A stretch of 64,000 nucleotides of DNA from an uncultured Caldilineaceae bacterium. Lineage in GTDB: Bacteria; Chloroflexota; Anaerolineae; Caldilineales; Caldilineaceae. This document shows, piece by piece, positions 37,193 to 45,774 of this stretch. Position numbers and translations under genes: made by a program. Location: contig CATOTS010000005.1 in NCBI GenBank assembly GCA_951813625.1, positions 124,001-188,000 on the forward strand, in the 5' to 3' direction. Below the pieces are notes generated by a model. That model worked only from the letters and a program-made list of their open reading frames with translations. It was not told where the DNA came from and did not search any database. Positions within the stretch are counted from its first letter, which is position 1; every line of letters starts with the position of its first letter.

Positions 37193-38065
37193 GTGACCGA
37201 ACCGATCATCCTTGTGGAAGGCGTATCCAAAATCTACGGCAGCGGCGAGACTGCGGTGCGTGCCCTCGACCAGCTCTCGGTCGAAGTGCAGACCGGCGAG
37301 TTCGTCGCCGTAATGGGCCCGAGCGGCTGCGGCAAGAGTACTCTTCTCAATCTGCTCGGCGCGCTCGACCAGCCGACCGAAGGCTCTGTCCGCGTGGCCG
37401 GAGAGGACCTGTCCGAACTGAAGGACGTTGACAGGTTCCGCGCGCGCACGGTGGGGTTTGTCTTCCAGCTGCACAACCTGTTGCCTACGATGACGGCGCT
37501 CGAGAATGTGGAGGTCCCTCTGCAGGGCCAGCTGGGGAACCGCCGAAAACGTCGAGAACGGGCCGCCCATCTCCTGGACCTCGTTGGCCTCGGCGACCGT
37601 ACCGGCCATATCCCGAGCCAGCTTTCCGGCGGACAGCGCCAGCGCGTCGCCATCGCCCGTTCTCTGGCCAATGACCCCGCCCTCATCCTGGCCGATGAAC
37701 CCAGCGGCGCGCTCGACAGCCAGAGCAGCGAGGAGATCATGGCGCTTCTCGCCGACCTCAACCGCATCCAGCAGACCTCGATCATGGTCGTCACGCATGA
37801 CCGCCGCGTTGCACAGGCGACCCAGCGCATCCTGCGTATGCAGGACGGCAGAATCGTATCCGACCACCGCATCACCGACCCTCTCGAAGAGGACCTGCGC
37901 ATGTTTGCCCAGAGCCAGTTGGGGCAAACGCTGCTGGCGAACGCGCGCGCGCTGCCCGGGTTTGTCGGCGAAAGAGATATGGAAGCCTTGCAGCAACTGC
38001 TACGGTCGTTCGACGACAGCGGAGAGGACGCCGAGAACGCAGGTCCGCTCCCGGCCAGCGAGTAG
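37193..38065 (+). CDS. ABC transporter ATP-binding protein (MacB/LolD type)
   Basis: This product of 290 residues has Walker A GPSGCGKST (42-50), Q-loop VFQLHNLLPTMTALENVEVPL, signature LSGGQRQRVAIARSL, Walker B ALILADEPSGALD and the H-loop THDRR. The wording of the Q-loop and Walker B regions is that of the LolD/MacB group, matching the FtsX-type permease two genes upstream. About 60 extra residues follow the ATPase core (LRMFAQSQLGQTLLANAR). The start is the GTG at 37193, where the similarity to the family begins; the frame is open upstream into the end of the HlyD gene. Confidence 0.92.
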   Translation: MTEPIILVEGVSKIYGSGETAVRALDQLSVEVQTGEFVAVMGPSGCGKSTLLNLLGALDQPTEGSVRVAGEDLSELKDVDRFRARTVGFVFQLHNLLPTMTALENVEVPLQGQLGNRRKRRERAAHLLDLVGLGDRTGHIPSQLSGGQRQRVAIARSLANDPALILADEPSGALDSQSSEEIMALLADLNRIQQTSIMVVTHDRRVAQATQRILRMQDGRIVSDHRITDPLEEDLRMFAQSQLGQTLLANARALPGFVGERDMEALQQLLRSFDDSGEDAENAGPLPASE

Positions 38066-38117
38066 CTGCACCAATTGCGCCAAACACCCCTTGGGCATTT
38101 TCCCGCCGCGAGGGAGA

Positions 38118-39143
38118 TCAGCTACCGTCCAGCACCATGCGCAGCTGTTGCGGCGAGATATTGCCGCCGCTGAGGATAAGCGCAACCTTCTTGCGAGCCA
38201 GCTCGCCGCCGAGCTGTAACAGGGCGGCAAGGGGGGAGGCGCCTGCCGGTTCAGCCAGGGTTTTGGCCGTCTCCAGATAGGTCCGCACGGCTGCGAACAT
38301 CTCCTCCTCTGAGACCGTAACAAAGTCGTCCAGCAACTCCCAGAGAATCGTCTGCGGCAGCATGAAAGGAGCCCCGGTCGCCAACCCTTCCGCGGCCGTT
38401 CGGTTGGGCGCTTCCCGCCGAGCCCGGTCGCGCCAGGTCAGATAGCCGGCGGGAGAGGCTTCAGCACAGACCGCGATTGTGCGAATCCGCGCGTTGATCT
38501 TCTTGGCGACAAGCGCAGCGCCCGAGGCCCCACTACCACCGCCCAGCGGCACGATAACGGCCTCAATATCGGGCTTCTGTTGCAGCAGTTCAAGCGTGTG
38601 CGTCGCCACGCCCGCGATCAACGCCGGTTCGTCGCCCGAAGAGACAAAGCGCAGCCCCTCTTCCAGCGCGACCTGCTGTCCATGCTCCTTGGCCGCTTCA
38701 AAGTCCTCTCCCAACAGACGCACGTCCGCTCCGTTTGCCTGCATCGCCACCAGCTTCACAGGGTTGGCATTCTCCGGCACGACAATCACAGCCTTAACCC
38801 CGAATAGACGCGCGGCGTACGCGACCGACTGGCCGTGATTGCCCGTCGACGCTGTTACGACGCCCTGTTTGCGCTGCTCCGCCGACAACTGGGCCATGAA
38901 ATTGATCCCGCCTCGCAGCTTGAACGCGCCGATCGGCAGGTAGTTCTCATGCTTGACCCAGACCTCGGCGCCCGCGACCGCGTCGAGCGCTGGGTAGTTG
39001 TAGAGCGGCGTGGGGGCCAGGAAACGACGCAGTACCTTTTGTGCCTGAAAAACGTCGTCCAAACCGGGCCGGGGCGGCAGACCGGCAAGGCCGTCATTTT
39101 CGACAGCGGCCATTGTGCGAGAACTGGAAGAGGAAGTCACCAT
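38118..39143 (-). CDS. PLP-dependent threonine/serine dehydratase-like enzyme
   Basis: This product of about 341 residues is a fold-type II PLP enzyme. The cofactor Lys is in IGAFKLRGGINFM, the substrate-binding segment is TASTGNHGQSVAYAA, and the phosphate loop is GGGSGASGAAL. It lacks the C-terminal ACT domain of biosynthetic IlvA, so it is of the catabolic or hydroxy-amino-acid type (TdcB, threo-3-hydroxyaspartate dehydratase or EutB-like). The ATG at 39143 has AAGGA upstream. It is the third gene of a minus-strand unit after the panE-like and CoA-transferase genes, 58 bases behind the latter. Confidence 0.87.
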   Translation of the reverse strand: MVTSSSSSRTMAAVENDGLAGLPPRPGLDDVFQAQKVLRRFLAPTPLYNYPALDAVAGAEVWVKHENYLPIGAFKLRGGINFMAQLSAEQRKQGVVTASTGNHGQSVAYAARLFGVKAVIVVPENANPVKLVAMQANGADVRLLGEDFEAAKEHGQQVALEEGLRFVSSGDEPALIAGVATHTLELLQQKPDIEAVIVPLGGGSGASGAALVAKKINARIRTIAVCAEASPAGYLTWRDRARREAPNRTAAEGLATGAPFMLPQTILWELLDDFVTVSEEEMFAAVRTYLETAKTLAEPAGASPLAALLQLGGELARKKVALILSGGNISPQQLRMVLDGS

Positions 39144-39201
39144 TATTTCCTTGCTCTGGTTGAAGAATCCATATGGCAAGCGCCGGTATTGGCGCATGTC
39201 G

Positions 39202-40755
39202 TCACGCGCCGGGTATGAGCGGCATCGGAGGAATCTCAGGCGGAAGGATTGGCATGAAACCCATGCGGTCCAGGACATCCGCCTGCAGGTCGATGCCGGG
39301 CGCCAGTTCCCTTAACAGCATGCCCGCTTCCGTCAGCTCGAAGACGGCGCGTTCAGTGACATAAACCGCTTTCTGACCGCTCGCCAGCGCCTGCTGCCCG
39401 CTGAACGTGATCTGATCGACGGCCTCCACCAACTTTCGAATCTCGCCGTACCGCTTGACCGAGATGCTACGTTCATCGATGGCATACGCCGCGCCCTTGG
39501 TCTCGAATGTCCCGCAAAAGACGACCTTGCCTGCATTCTGGGCAATGTCGATGAAGCCGCCCGGCCCAACCGTCGTTCCGGCCAATCGCGAAACATTGAC
39601 GTTACCGCACCGGTCCAGCTCGCCGAAACCGAGAAAAGCGATGTCCAGGCCGCCGCCACCGTAGAAGTCGAACTGTGAGGGCGAGTCGATCATGCAGCTG
39701 GCGTTCTGGGCAAAGCCAAAGAGCACGCCGTCAAGAAGTGTGCCGCCGAATGTGCCGTGCTCAATCGTCTGATAGTAGCGGTCCGTCTCGCCGCGCGCCG
39801 CCACCAACTTGGCAACCGCGTCCGGAATCCCAAACCCGAAATTGATTACCGCATTCTCAGATAGCTCCTGTGCGGCCCGCCAGGCGATCACAGATCGCGG
39901 GTCGGGTGCCGCCGCGCCTACAGACCCTGTCTGTTGGCCGTCTGGCGAAGACTCGTCCGCCCTGCCCTGGCCGGAGATCGATGGATCGTAGAAAAAAGCA
40001 TGGCACTGCGGTTGGTCCGGTACAACGACGACCGCGTCAACCAGCGCGCTCGGGATACGTACCTCCCTCGCCGCCAGCTGCCCGTGTTCGACCAGGCCGC
40101 GCACCTGCACGATCACCGCGCCGCCGCTGTTGTGCGCGGCCAGCGCCATTGCGAACGTTTCCAGGTTGGCCGGCTCCTCCTCCTGGCTGATGTTTCCGTC
40201 GGGGTCTGCGTAGCTGCCTCGCAGCACTGCCACGTCTACCGTAAACGGCAGATAACGCAGCAGCGTGCGCCCGCCGATCTCGATCAGCTCAACCAGCGTG
40301 TCCCCGGCCGAATCGTTCATGCGACCGCCGTCCTGGCGCGGGTCGACGAACGTGCCCAGGCCCACGTGCGTAATCAGCCCGGGCCGACCGGCGCCGATCT
40401 CGCGCATCAGCTGCGCGGTGACGCCCGCGGGCAGCACATATGCCTCGATCTTTTCTTCTCTGGCCAGCGCCTGCATGCGCGGCGACCAGATCCAGTGGCC
40501 GCCGATTACCTTGCGGACCAGCCCCTCGTAGGCCAGCCTGTTCAACCCGCGCCGGTCTCGATCGCCGATACCCAGCGAATGGATGACGCGCAAGCCTGTC
40601 GGTGCGCCGGTCGAGACAAAACGCCCTTCAATTGCCGCCAGCAGCGCGTCGGCCTCCACCAGTCCGCCGCCGCCGCCGACCGTGCCCAGCGTCGCGCCGT
40701 CGGGCACCAACGCGGCGGCTTCCTGCAGCGAGATGACCTTGTTTCGCTTCACCAT
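39202..40755 (-). CDS. acyl-CoA:carboxylate CoA-transferase (propionate CoA-transferase type)
   Basis: This 517-residue protein is a family I CoA-transferase with fused alpha and beta domains. The N-terminal half has GATLGTVGGGGGLVEA and the C-terminal half INFGFGIPDAVAKLVA followed by YYQTIEHGTFGG, whose Glu is the expected thioester-forming residue, then GGGGLDIAFLGFGELD and TVGPGGFIDIAQNAGKVVF. Length and order fit propionate/acetate CoA-transferases (Pct). The start codon abuts the panE-like stop codon with no gap, so they are translated together. The acyl group is unknown. Confidence 0.9.
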   Translation of the reverse strand: MVKRNKVISLQEAAALVPDGATLGTVGGGGGLVEADALLAAIEGRFVSTGAPTGLRVIHSLGIGDRDRRGLNRLAYEGLVRKVIGGHWIWSPRMQALAREEKIEAYVLPAGVTAQLMREIGAGRPGLITHVGLGTFVDPRQDGGRMNDSAGDTLVELIEIGGRTLLRYLPFTVDVAVLRGSYADPDGNISQEEEPANLETFAMALAAHNSGGAVIVQVRGLVEHGQLAAREVRIPSALVDAVVVVPDQPQCHAFFYDPSISGQGRADESSPDGQQTGSVGAAAPDPRSVIAWRAAQELSENAVINFGFGIPDAVAKLVAARGETDRYYQTIEHGTFGGTLLDGVLFGFAQNASCMIDSPSQFDFYGGGGLDIAFLGFGELDRCGNVNVSRLAGTTVGPGGFIDIAQNAGKVVFCGTFETKGAAYAIDERSISVKRYGEIRKLVEAVDQITFSGQQALASGQKAVYVTERAVFELTEAGMLLRELAPGIDLQADVLDRMGFMPILPPEIPPMPLIPGA

Positions 40756-41697
40756 TCAACCCAGATAGTGGCTTTCCAGCCCCTTCACCGCTGCGACCAA
40801 TGTCCGATTGACCGGCGTTGGAATCCCATGCTTGCGCCCCAACCGAACCACCGCGCCGCTGATGACATCCACTTCGGATGGGCGCCGGTTCAGTATGTCC
40901 ACGCAAAGACTGGACTTGTTGTCGCCGCTGCCTTCCGGGCCGGCGATCTGGTCGATCACCTCGCGCGTCTCCGCCAAATCCAGCTCGATGCCCTCGGCGC
41001 GCGCCACAACGGCCGCCTCATCGAGCGCCTCGAACGCGGTCTCCTTCAATTCGGGGACGGCGAAGACCTCCTTGATCGTCAAGTTTGCAATGGCCGAAGT
41101 GGGGCTGACGGCAATATTCGCCAGGAACTTTTTCCAGATGGTCTGGCGGATATCCGCAGATGCCGACGTCTGCAGACCGGCCCCATCGAGAGCCGCCGCA
41201 ATCCTCTGCACACGCTCGCTCAGTCCACCGCTCAGCTCACCGATGTGGGTGGGCAGATCGCTGAAATTTCGCACCACGCCCGGCCCTTCGATCGCTGCGC
41301 CCTGCGCGGTCACGCCGCCCAGGACCCGGTCCATGCCGATTACTTCGCCGATCCTTTCCTCGTTGCCCAACCCATTCTGAAAACTGATCGCAACGCTGTC
41401 CGCCCGCAGAATGTGCTGAACCCGGCTGACTGCCTCCTGCGTGTACGGCGCCTTGCACTGCACAGAGACAACGTCAACCGTTTCCATTCCGCTTGGATCG
41501 GTGGTCGCCCGCACGGGAATGTACCGATCGCCCCCGTATCCGACCATCTTCAGCCCGTCGTTGTTGATCCGTTCAACGTGCTCCTGCCACACGTCGACCA
41601 GGGTCACATCCAGCCCGCCTTCGGCAAGTAGCCCGCCGAACAGACAGCCCATCGCGCCGGCGCCGACCACTGCGATCGTCGGTTTCCAGTCCCCCAT
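40756..41697 (-). CDS. ketopantoate reductase family protein (PanE/ApbA)
   Basis: This product of about 313 residues has the N-terminal NAD(P) motif IAVVGAGAMGCLFGGLLAEGG, the family Lys in VQCKAPYTQEA, the NGLGNEE segment and, in the C-terminal domain, KKFLANIAVSPTSAI with the catalytic Lys, then the Ser/Asp region. The biosynthetic enzyme reduces 2-dehydropantoate. The context (CoA-transferase and PLP-lyase instead of panB/panC) suggests another 2-oxo or 3-hydroxy acid. The ATG at 41697 has AGGAGGG five bases upstream. It is the first gene of the unit. Confidence 0.87.
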   Translation of the reverse strand: MGDWKPTIAVVGAGAMGCLFGGLLAEGGLDVTLVDVWQEHVERINNDGLKMVGYGGDRYIPVRATTDPSGMETVDVVSVQCKAPYTQEAVSRVQHILRADSVAISFQNGLGNEERIGEVIGMDRVLGGVTAQGAAIEGPGVVRNFSDLPTHIGELSGGLSERVQRIAAALDGAGLQTSASADIRQTIWKKFLANIAVSPTSAIANLTIKEVFAVPELKETAFEALDEAAVVARAEGIELDLAETREVIDQIAGPEGSGDNKSSLCVDILNRRPSEVDVISGAVVRLGRKHGIPTPVNRTLVAAVKGLESHYLG

Positions 41698-41947
41698 GCT
41701 ACCCTCCTGTTCCACTTACCTTTGGATCCTGACCAGGCAGGTCGGACCTGTCCATAGCCCGACACGCGTCGCGCCGGCAATTCCTGAACCAGTATATCTG
41801 CTTCCAAGTGCGGCACAAACACAGCCTCGCGCGACGCAGCCCATAATGGGTGAGCGAATTCCCATGCCCTGGGTTGCAACGAAGTCATGGCCACTCCACG
41901 CTCCACGCTCTGGCAGAGCGGGGAACTAGGCTCTCCTGTATCCTGTT

Positions 41948-42006
41948 GGACGGTCGGGCCTTCGGCCCTCCCTTGTGCGGGGGGACTCCCCCCGCAACGC
42001 CCCCCT
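41948..42006 (+). repeat. double-hairpin repeat, copy 4
   Basis: The 59-bp core in plus orientation, identical to copy 2. The left flank (from GCGAATTCCCATGCC through AAGTCATGGCC) aligns loosely with the flanks of the copies at 6644 and 50892. Confidence 0.9.
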
Positions 42007-42062
42007 GGCACAACCCGCAGTTGACGTTCTTCGTGGAGATTCGTGCAAGTTCGTGGATGCAG

Positions 42063-42297
42063 CAGGGCGATTGCATCGAATTGGATTAAGACCCCGCGAC
42101 ACTACCTGATTCGAGCCCAACTCCGAAAAATCGCCGAGAACAGTGCCAATCATAGCGCGCGGTCGCGAATTCTTAAGGTCTTCGGCGACTGGAGACCGGT
42201 TATTTCAGCCGAAAACGAATGACCATTGGTAGGGGCACCCCCTGTGGGTGCCCTTTGTGGGTTATTTTGGCGCCCAGATTTGGGTCCGATTGCCCTG
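42063..42297 (+). mobile_element. miniature element, family 2, copy 3
   Basis: A 235-bp copy, starting CAGGGCGATTGCATC and ending CCGATTGCCCTG, with the same internal landmarks and the GGGGCACCCCC/GGGTGCCC hairpin. It ends 18 bases upstream of the -35 box of the sixA promoter. Confidence 0.85.
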
Positions 42298-42315
42298 GCG
42301 CCCCTCGCGCGCGCC

Positions 42316-42345
42316 TTGACTTAGATCTTAAGCCCCGGCTACAAT
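42316..42345 (+). promoter_or_regulatory. sigma-70-type promoter for sixA
   Basis: TTGACT (42316-42321), an 18-base spacer and TACAAT (42340-42345). The expected leader to the ATG at 42405 is about 53 bases. Confidence 0.65.
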
Positions 42346-42404
42346 GGGAAGCCCCTCCCGCAACCATCGCGAGAATGTGTTTGCGCGACAGGGATGCAAA
42401 CATT

Positions 42405-42929
42405 ATGGACTCCAGACGTCTGACAGTTCTACGGCACGCAAAAGCCAAGCCCTTGGGCGCATCCGGCGGCGATATCGACCGCCCACTGTCTAAGAGCGGC
42501 TTCAAACAGCTGCAGCGGGTTTGCCAGGTGCTTACTACCGCGAAGGAACAGCCCGACTGGATCGTGGCCTCACCGGCGCTGCGGACCCGCCAGACCGCGG
42601 AAAAAGTTGCCGAGCTGATCGGCTACACCCGCAACATAGGCTGGAACGACCGCATTTACGCCGCTGCCCCCTATACCCTGCTGAATGTGCTGCAGGAAAC
42701 ACACGACAGCGCTCAGCATGTCCTTCTGATCGGTCATAACCCCGGCGTAGCGCAACTTGTGTCCGGCCTTTGCGCCGGCGCCGACAGCCGCCTGAATCTT
42801 CGCTTCCCCACCGCCGCCATCGCCCACTTCGAACTCGAAATCGCCCGCTGGCGGCAGCTGCATTGGGGCAGCTGCGAACTTCGCTTTCTCGTCGCGCCCC
42901 GCTTTCTCAAATCTCTGCCGCGAGGCTGA
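42405..42929 (+). CDS. sixA: SixA-type phosphohistidine phosphatase
   Basis: This product of about 174 residues is a short histidine phosphatase. The catalytic LRHAKAK carries His11, which is phosphorylated during the reaction, and the second His is in LLIGHNPGVAQL. The segments DRPLSKSGFKQ and SPALRTRQTAE are typical of SixA, which dephosphorylates phosphohistidine domains. The C-terminal 20 residues are an extension. The ATG at 42405 is where similarity begins. The upstream region has a good promoter. Confidence 0.88.
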   Translation: MDSRRLTVLRHAKAKPLGASGGDIDRPLSKSGFKQLQRVCQVLTTAKEQPDWIVASPALRTRQTAEKVAELIGYTRNIGWNDRIYAAAPYTLLNVLQETHDSAQHVLLIGHNPGVAQLVSGLCAGADSRLNLRFPTAAIAHFELEIARWRQLHWGSCELRFLVAPRFLKSLPRG

Positions 42930-42958
42930 ACCCGCCCTCACGAGCGTCCGCGCGCCGC

Positions 42959-44332
42959 TCAAACAGCCTGCCCGTAAATGTGCCGGTCAAGATAGGCGTT
43001 GCGGAACTTCCCCTCCGGATCCCAGCTCCGCAGAAGCCTCCGGAAGTCGCCCATGCGGGTGAAGGTCGCCGCCAACTGCGCGGGCGCAAGCGAGAACAGC
43101 TTGCCCCAGTGGGGACGAACCTGGAACGGTGCGAGCGCCTCCTCGACGACAGGCAGTAGCGCACGCACCGAAGGCCAGTCCTTTCTCCAGGAAAAATGAA
43201 GCGCAACGGTAGGAGTTTCGTAGCTCTGGCTCAACCACAGCCGGTCAGCGGCGATCGAACGGACCTCCGAAATCCAGAGGACCGACGCCAAACGGTCCCG
43301 CAGCCCTTCCATCGCCTGCAGCGCCGGTACGGCGTGCTCGCGCGGCACGAAATACTCTGTTTGGAGCTCGTCTCCGCTCGCGGGCGTACTGTCGACCCGA
43401 AAGTGGGGCAGGCGCTCATGCCACGGGCCGGGAATGCCCATCTGCGGCGTGCACGGGTCCGGATCAAACCTGGTAACCGGGTGCCGGTGCGTAGGCGCCG
43501 GTCTCGCGCCGAAAAAGGTGTTCCCGGCGTGCGGCCCCTTACTGCCGTCGCCTCCTGAATCGGCGTTACTCTCCCCATCGGGCCACGCGCCCAACTGTCG
43601 TTTCAACCAGACCTGGTTTACCGTACCTCCCAGCCAATCGGTAAACAGGCTGACGCTGTATTCGCTCGACATAATCTCGTCGAAATGGTCATAGAGTTCG
43701 GCGACGGGCAAGTCTTCGTATACGGTCTGTTCCATCGCGTAGGCCGGCACAGTACCCAGCGTGATGCTCGTCACCACGCCCAGTCCGCCCAGGCCCACGA
43801 CGCCGCCCAAGAAACCTTTGTCGCCGCTGTCCACCGTAAGCGGCCGCAACTCCCCGTCCGCCGAAACCAGCTCCATTCCTACCACTTCGGTTGCCAGATT
43901 GCCGTTGTTGTCGCCGGAGCCGTGCGTCCCTGTTGCGCAGGCCCCGCCAACCGAGATATGCGGGAGGGAGGCCGTGTTTCTGAGCGCGACGCCTTCCGCG
44001 TGCATGCGCTGGCATAGCTCTCCGTAGGTGACGTTTGCGCCGCAGGTCACCGTGTTTCGCTGCCGGTCGAATGTCACAGGAACGTCCAGGCCTTCCACCG
44101 AGACATATGCATTCGTCGCCGCGTCAGGCCGGTCCTGTGCCGGTGCTTCTCCTCCTTGGCCGGTGTCGATCTGCGAGTCGATGGCGGCAATGTCGTTGAA
44201 CGAATGGCGTGAACCGAGCACTCTCACCGTGCTGCTGGCACGCACCAGTTCCTGCAACTCTTCCACTGTCCGCGGCGTGTAAACCTTAGCGGCCGAGAAT
44301 TGAACGTTTTCGGACCAGTTTTGCAACATCAT
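42959..44332 (-). CDS. FAD-linked oxidase (alditol oxidase / sugar-lactone oxidase type)
   Basis: This 457-residue flavoprotein belongs to the VAO family. The N-terminal FAD domain has the segment VRVLGSRHSFNDIA; His43 is at the position that is covalently flavinylated in alditol and gulonolactone oxidases. Then follow NTVTCGANVTYGELC and LPHISVGGACATGTHGSG. The C-terminal part contains RPHWGKLFS, the HWGK motif of the D-arabinono-1,4-lactone/alditol oxidase group. The substrate is probably a sugar alcohol or sugar lactone. An insertion of about 25 polar residues (approximately 240-265) interrupts the substrate domain. No operon partner. Confidence 0.88.
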   Translation of the reverse strand: MMLQNWSENVQFSAAKVYTPRTVEELQELVRASSTVRVLGSRHSFNDIAAIDSQIDTGQGGEAPAQDRPDAATNAYVSVEGLDVPVTFDRQRNTVTCGANVTYGELCQRMHAEGVALRNTASLPHISVGGACATGTHGSGDNNGNLATEVVGMELVSADGELRPLTVDSGDKGFLGGVVGLGGLGVVTSITLGTVPAYAMEQTVYEDLPVAELYDHFDEIMSSEYSVSLFTDWLGGTVNQVWLKRQLGAWPDGESNADSGGDGSKGPHAGNTFFGARPAPTHRHPVTRFDPDPCTPQMGIPGPWHERLPHFRVDSTPASGDELQTEYFVPREHAVPALQAMEGLRDRLASVLWISEVRSIAADRLWLSQSYETPTVALHFSWRKDWPSVRALLPVVEEALAPFQVRPHWGKLFSLAPAQLAATFTRMGDFRRLLRSWDPEGKFRNAYLDRHIYGQAV

Positions 44333-44687
44333 TTGCCTGTGCCTTTCAGCGTTGAGCAGCTCAAGAACACCCTTTTTTTGCGACGGCGCGTGCGCACCCG
44401 TTCAGAACACGACGTCGCCTGGAAATCGGACCGAGAGGGGAGCTTTCTGGCCATTGTAACGCGACGAAACAGTATATCAAAGACCCTTGGGCCCGGCCTC
44501 ACGCCGGCCGCACCATTTTGCACAGGATGCATGCCCAATTTATTGGCTTTCGGCCTGCTGACCTGTATCATAGGCAGAAGGAGGCGGCCCTGGCTTTTGA
44601 GGGCCGTGCGCAGCGAACCTCGCAGGTCGGCTTGGGCAGTAGTTGTCCCTGCTCTCCGTCAGGCGGCCAGAACTCAGGAGATGACAT
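44333..44687. other. intergenic, no clear feature
   Basis: A 355-base divergent region between the FAD oxidase and SDR genes. It presumably holds both promoters, but I could not identify a convincing pair of boxes. Only the ribosome site AGGAG at 44676-44680 is clear. Confidence 0.4.
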
Positions 44688-45632
44688 TTGAAGTCCCATT
44701 GGAGCTACGCCGATATACCCGATTTGACAAGCCGCACTGCCCTGGTGACCGGAGCGAATAGCGGTCTGGGCTACCAAACCGCGCGCGGGCTGGCTGCCGC
44801 AGGCGCGCGCGTGCTGATGGCCTGCCGCTCGCTCGAAAGGGGCGAACAGGCCGCGGCAGACCTGCGCCAGCAACTTCCTGGTGCACAGTTGACCCTTGTC
44901 GAGTTGGACCTGGCTGACCTGGACTCTGTCAAACGCTGCGCCGAGACGGTCCACAAAGAGTGTGATAGGCTGGATATCCTGGTCAACAACGCCGGGCTGT
45001 CCGCTTTCTCACGCAGGGAAACTGCCCAGGGCTTCGAGCTCATTTTCGGCGTCAACCACCTGGGCCACTTTGCTCTGACAGGCCAGCTGCTTCCCTTGCT
45101 ACTCGATGCAAACGCCGGCCGCGTCGTAAACGTGAGCAGCCTCGCGCATAGAAACGTACGCCTGGATTTTGACGACCTTCACGGCAGCACCGGCTTCGAC
45201 GCCTATTCACGCAGCAAACTGGCAAACCTGCTCTTCACTTTCGAACTGCAGCAGCGGCTAACCCGCAGCAGCCTGAGTGCCATAAGCGTTGCCGCCCACC
45301 CGGGATTGTCCGGCACCAGCCTGATCACGATGGAAAAATACAGCGAGGAATCCAACAGGCTCATGGTTAGAACGACAATCCTGATCGCGCGCTTGCTCCT
45401 TCCGGTTTTCGGCCAAAGTGCAGAACAGGGTGCCTTGCCTCAGCTCTACGCCGCTACCGCGCCCGGCGTCAGCGGCGGCGACTACTACGGTCCGGCTGGC
45501 CGGCAGGAGTTTCGCGGCTTTCCCAGGAAGGTACGCGCCCGCGACCACGCTTACGACGAAGAGGCGGCAGCGCGGCTGTGGCAGGTCTCTGCAGAGTTGA
45601 CAGGCGAAAGTTTCTCGCAGCTGGCGTCGTGA
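44688..45632 (+). CDS. short-chain dehydrogenase/reductase (retinol dehydrogenase-like)
   Basis: This 314-residue SDR has the cofactor motif TGANSGLG (21-28), NNAG (100-103), a catalytic Ser at 150-151 (VNVSSLAH) and YSRSK with Tyr173 and Lys177. The arginine after the second strand (ACRSLERG) suggests NADP(H). The pattern with ANSGLGYQTARGLAAAGARV is common in the large retinol dehydrogenase/WW-oxidoreductase-like group. The substrate is unknown. The start is TTG at 44688 with AGGAG seven bases upstream; the ATG just before is out of frame. Confidence 0.88.
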   Translation: MKSHWSYADIPDLTSRTALVTGANSGLGYQTARGLAAAGARVLMACRSLERGEQAAADLRQQLPGAQLTLVELDLADLDSVKRCAETVHKECDRLDILVNNAGLSAFSRRETAQGFELIFGVNHLGHFALTGQLLPLLLDANAGRVVNVSSLAHRNVRLDFDDLHGSTGFDAYSRSKLANLLFTFELQQRLTRSSLSAISVAAHPGLSGTSLITMEKYSEESNRLMVRTTILIARLLLPVFGQSAEQGALPQLYAATAPGVSGGDYYGPAGRQEFRGFPRKVRARDHAYDEEAAARLWQVSAELTGESFSQLAS

Positions 45633-45774
45633 TGAAGGCTTCGGGCAGCGGCCTGCATTCGCCCTCCGGCGCCGCAAGCGATATCTCTTTGGACTGTCGG
45701 GGCAGACGCCTACCCAGGCACTAGAACAGGTTCGCGCCCACGCACAAAATCAGGTTGAAAAGGAGACAGCGATA

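Larger units (their letters stand above)
41698..42315. other. intergenic with double-hairpin repeat and miniature element
   Basis: About 620 bases between the divergent panE-like and sixA genes. It holds double-hairpin copy 4 (41948-42006; recognisable flanks from about 41840) and, 56 bases further, family 2 miniature element copy 3 (42063-42297). No gene. Confidence 0.7.

Noticed and set aside
39934..41631. A 565-codon plus-strand open frame across the CoA-transferase and PanE-like genes
   Set aside because: It is antisense to two well-recognised enzymes, crosses their boundary and shows no motif.
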